From assembly GCF_014356525.2 (NCBI RefSeq), contig NC_052509.1, positions 32,883,852 to 32,947,851 of the forward strand: DNA of 64,000 nt, in the 5' to 3' direction. Below, piece by piece: positions 60,356-64,000 of this stretch (position 1 is the first letter of the stretch; each line of letters begins with the position of its first letter). The notes beneath the pieces are model-generated. The model did no database searches, was not told where the DNA came from, and saw nothing but the letters and a program-made list of their open reading frames with translations. The DNA comes from Nilaparvata lugens. Taxonomy: Eukaryota > Arthropoda > Insecta > Hemiptera > Delphacidae. Position numbers and translations under genes: made by a program.

Positions 60356-62204
60356 TTTTAGCATTCATCATAAATCACTTAAGCTGTGTTTTCGTAACGG
60401 GCAGAAGCAGAATCGATTGCAGCGCACCCAGGCGGGCAGAAACAGTAACATTCAAAGAACTAGTTCTTTGACATGAATTTTGCTTTATGTGTTATGGGTA
60501 ATGAACTTTTTGGGTTGTCCAAAAGGTAATTCTGAAATGATTATTGGAGATTTAATTCAATAAAGTGAATTAATTGCTTTTTAAAACTCAGATAACTTTT
60601 CCACAATTATTAGTTACTTCAATAATTATGCAAAATTCTATGCTTTATAGGCATGTCAATCTAAGAGTTAACTTTTCATTTCCTATGCTTGAAATTTGTA
60701 AGGGTAAATTATTCGAAGTAACTGATTGTATTTCATTATTAATAAGATATTATTTTATTAACTAGAAGCATTCCATTATTAATAAGATATTATTATAATT
60801 ATTTTATTAACTAGAATCAATTGCCTTCAGAGTCAATGCATGTTCTTTGAATCACATCGTTTTTAGGTAGGCCTACCTACTATGAGTACCGTATTCAACT
60901 TCAAAGGCCTATTGAAGCTCTATCGAAAAAAATCAATAAATAAATAATAAATAAGTGCTTTAATTCTGGCATTTTTGGAATCTATGGGATATATTACACC
61001 AAGGGATATCAATATTGTAAACGTTTTTTAGGCAATTTTATTTTAGCAGTCCCCTTTTTGATCATTGGATGGGTACGGTCCCGGCTGATATACAATCATG
61101 TATAAGAATCGTGAGGCCAATTGACTGCCTAAATCAATATGCCTTCTCAGGCAATGTTCAATTAGGGACTCTTCACCAGTAAAAGCTATACGAATATTGG
61201 AAATTATTATTATTATAGATTAACACATATGACATGTACAAAGTGTATTCAAACAGGCGAACTAATTCTAATAATTATTGTTGAGATAACTATATCTTGC
61301 TTTAATAAACGAGTTCTGTTATGGTACTTTAAATAACACATAGCCTATTTTAAAATGGATGAATATTTATTAATTATAGAAGGTAACTAGTACCCTTGTG
61401 ATATTCCAAAATGAAACATGATTAGTTTCGACATTTTCAATAAGGACTCTCTTGACAATGACATAATTAGAAACTGGTCATGCTTATTTTGAATATTTTA
61501 GGGTAGGCCTACTAGTTATTTTCTACAATTAACCATTAAAGTTGCCCTATTAAAATTAATATTTTATTAGGGTATTAATTAGAATTAGAGTAGCCTTTCA
61601 AACTCCTTATTCACTATAATGTTCTAAAAGCTTATCAATTTTAATCAAAACCTTGGAAATATAGCCTAGAAGGTAGAATTGAAAGTGATTATATTTGATG
61701 TGGCTTGGAAGATCATATTTTCAACTTTTGCTTAAGTTATTTTTCATATTCAAAGAATGATTACCCCTTCAATGCAGTAAATAAGTACTATTACTTAATT
61801 CTTAATACAATACATAATAATTGTGATACCCTATTTTATATCCAATTCAAGTCTATTATTTAACTACGTGTTACCTATAGCATTTGCCAGTCAGCAATGT
61901 TAAATAATTTTATTAGTTCCAAAAAAGCAGAAGACATACAGAACCAATAAAGTTGTTAATAAGAGTTCGATGCTTTTGGGTTAAATATAGATTTAAAAAT
62001 CCCTCAAGTATAAACAATTAAAACATATTTTATTAATTTCATGTCACTTGCTGTTTTCTTCAAAACTACCTGAATTGAAGCAGTTAGCAGGAGCGATCAG
62101 AAAAAGAAGATATTATTATGAATAACATGAAATAAACACATCAAGATGTACTGAAAAAATGAATATATTTCTTAGATTAGTCCATCTCTTTCTTCTGTAG
62201 GCTA
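60356..62204. other. AT-rich stretch, no gene recognised
   Basis: The direct repeat CATTATTAATAAGATATTATT occurs at about 60734 and 60773. A possible minus-strand polyadenylation signal (AATAAA) lies at 62034-62029, downstream of the exon-like piece at 62205. Confidence 0.4.
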
Positions 62205-62293
62205 CTACATCATACATGAATCATATCCATGGAATATTATCCATAGTTGATTTTCTTTGTCATCCTCTACTTCTGGCTGGTACACCTCTAGGC
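62205..62293 (-). CDS. Possible terminal exon of a host gene
   Basis: On the minus strand TTTTTGATTTCAG (62306-62294) is a good splice acceptor. The following frame (phase needing one base from the previous exon) reads LEVYQPEVEDDKENQLWII and ends at TAG 62205. An AATAAA lies about 170 bases further on. Protein family not recognised. The pairing with an upstream exon is not settled. Confidence 0.3.
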
Positions 62294-63034
62294 CTGAAAT
62301 CAAAAAGTTATTGATAATTATTTATTATTCATCATAAAAAAACTTTGCAAAGTGAATTCTGGAATTGATTGTTTGTAATCTGTTTAAGTTTTTAATTATA
62401 TTTCTTGGGAAGAAACCCCCCAATAATGACAAAGTAATATTATATGAGAAATAATAAACCAACAATCAGTTAAATTATTATTAGCATCAATCTGTAAGTT
62501 GTGTAATTCTGAATGATTGATTGAATAATAAATAAATCTCCATGCAGGAATTGGGATTAATCAGTGTGCCCCAAGGTCAAAAGAACTTGTTGGTGAACAG
62601 CATATTTTTGGATACCATGAACAATTCATTATTTCTGTGGTCAGTAGGCCTACTTTTCGACCGTTTGGTTTACTAAACTCTTCCAAAATGTACTGCATAA
62701 AGTAATTATTAGTTCTACATTCAGAGAAACAAGTTTAATGAAACAAATGGGAATAATCAATAAATTAATTGCTTAATCTGAAATGATGATTATCTACAAC
62801 ATTATAAGTAGAACTAAGTGATTTGAAAATAAATACCAAACTGTAAATACATGAATCTCTCAAAATAATGCAGGCATTTAATAAATTCAATCATAAATTT
62901 TAAAAGGTGGAATCACTGTCATTAAAGCTATTATTCAGTGTTTTCTACCAGCACTTGCTGAGTGAATTTTTGAAGTCATCTATTCATAGTTCTAATGTAT
63001 GGTCATTCATAAAGTTCATCATTCACTCAAGATC
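62294..63034. other. Non-coding stretch
   Basis: No ORF supported; the plus ORF at 62907-63161 runs into the left arm of the foldback and is not accepted. Confidence 0.4.
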
Positions 63035-63330
63035 AAGATGGACATTTGAGAAGATTGTTTTAAAAACAATGTATTCACTTATCTATTCAGAGAATAGAGC
63101 TGTTCATAATATTTGGGATTCCTTCCATAAAGAATTTATGAAACAAAATCTAATAATGTGATAACATTTTAACATCAAATTATTGATTTAATGTTATCAC
63201 ATTATTAGATTCTGTTACATAAATTATTTCTTTATGGAAGGAATCCCAAATTTTATGAACAGCTCTATTCCCTGAAACAGTGAATACATTATTTTTTAAA
63301 CATTCTTCTCAACTGTCCATCTTCATCTCA
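63035..63330. repeat. Long foldback, about 140-bp arms
   Basis: 63035-63172 and 63184-63330 are inverse copies with roughly 10-15% mismatches and small indels (shared TCTAATAATGTGATAACATT, GGGATTCCTTCCATAAAGAA, GAATAGAGCTGTTCAT). Spacer is about 12 bases. Could be a MITE or two inverted copies of a short element. Confidence 0.85.
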
Positions 63331-63575
63331 TGTGGTTTCACGTTATTTCGAAATATTGTATACTGTAAGCTATTAATGATTTCAAAATTCAGTCAGTATT
63401 TCAATTATTTTAGTCACATACCATAGTTATGTCTTACTATTTGAATATCTAACATCAAGTCGATAATAAAACATCGAAGTGGATAAACTTTTTGAAAAAA
63501 ATGGGAAACTGTATAAAATGACATCGCCTATATGAAGTTTGAAAAATGGGTGTAATTTTATCTTACCTAACTAAC

Positions 63576-63686
63576 TTATTCTAACCATGGGTTCCAAAGA
63601 ATTTTTCCATCCTGGTCAACAAAAAAGAATTCATATGCATTTCCTTTTGAGCACATTCTCTTCAATATTTTGTTTGTAAATAGTAC
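63576..63686 (-). CDS. Possible terminal coding exon of a host gene
   Basis: On the minus strand TTTCTTTTTTCAG (63699-63687) is a strong acceptor. The frame then reads 36 residues (VLFTNKILKRMCSKGNAYE, FFFVDQDGKILWNPWLE) to TAA at 63576. It joins in phase 0 to the exon-like piece at 63966-64000. A donor-like TTAG|GTAAGA follows 8-10 bases after the stop, which might lead to 62293 in the 3' UTR. Family not recognised. Confidence 0.4.
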   Translation of the reverse strand, partial: VLFTNKILKRMCSKGNAYEFFFVDQDGKILWNPWLE

Positions 63687-63965
63687 CTGAAAAAAGAAAC
63701 ATATTTAATCTTTCAACATATATCCATTTTGGAGATAAAGTGAAGTTAATCATCAATGATAATACTTAGTTTGGACTTTGAATAAATTAGAAGTGAACTG
63801 GGCCTCGAAAAACTATTTACATTAGATAGACTATACATACTATAAGTATATAGCCTACTTACATTCGTAGCACATAACAGAAAACACTTTAAAGTTTTAT
63901 AATATAAATTAAAACAAGAGACACACGACATGGATAGCTTAGATTAAAAACACTAAATAACTTAC

Positions 63966-64000
63966 ATTACACTCTCTGTTCGGTCGAGAAAAGGGACACA
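63966..64000 (-). CDS. Possible exon, cut by the window edge
   Basis: On the minus strand the sequence to 63966 is followed by GTAAGT (63965-63960), a consensus splice donor. The frame that joins in phase 0 to 63686 reads CPFSRPNRECN with no stop. The gene would continue beyond 64000. Confidence 0.35.

Overview
The window reads as a transposon-rich, AT-rich animal intergenic region, most likely arthropod. The style of the repeats suggests a hemipteran such as a planthopper, but that is recognition rather than proof. There are no prokaryotic gene blocks, rRNAs or CRISPR arrays. Nearly all recognisable coding sequence belongs to decayed mobile elements: several APE-type non-LTR retrotransposons (LINEs), at least four kinds of LTR element, a piggyBac-like transposase, MITE-like hairpins, satellites and microsatellites. 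The only candidates for host genes are short exon-like pieces on the minus strand at the right edge (62.2-64.0 kb) and an exon-like piece at 58.8-59.2 kb.

Left part (0-23 kb). A 5'-truncated LINE tail (168-3012) is interrupted by a 669-bp foldback insertion. It is followed by a minus-strand gag-type retroelement remnant (3.95-7.1 kb) with three primer-binding-site-like motifs at 7.71-7.83 kb. A second copy of the same LINE (8.09-13.13 kb, minus) keeps endonuclease and reverse transcriptase domains and is bracketed by an inverted pair of LTR-like blocks. A complex inverted repeat ending in a CA microsatellite leads into a plus-strand LINE (14.93-22.45 kb) that is split by a 4.0-kb LTR element (16519-20549) with a 4-bp target duplication.

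Middle (22.4-35.7 kb). A minus-strand Ty3/gypsy fragment (gag, two zinc knuckles, protease start, one long LTR) carries a 902-bp direct duplication around a 1,216-base A homopolymer, which is very probably an assembly artefact. It abuts an 8-bp satellite of about 2.3 kb (AAACATTT units). That satellite is split by a 6.1-kb second copy of the same LTR family seen at 16.5 kb. The two LTR copies share LTRs, a PBS and one unrecognised ORF, but show no pol gene. This pol-less family with a private ORF is the best candidate here for something undescribed.

Right part (35.7-64 kb). A 2.4-kb segment with GGAGAA microsatellite and LINE 3' end occurs twice (35.8-38.3 and 46.2-48.56 kb), the second copy stopping at a 100-N gap. 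Between them lie a minus-strand LINE with an internal tandem duplication, a LINE ORF1-like protein (42.96-43.64 kb) and an internally deleted gypsy element (RNase H plus integrase) between short LTRs. After a largely empty stretch, a piggyBac-like transposase 3' end (53.2-55.97 kb, minus) is split by a plus-strand LINE with an 11-bp target duplication. Beyond that are a LINE endonuclease fragment, a clean 162-bp MITE, several hairpins, a 300-bp foldback and the possible 3' exons of a host gene.
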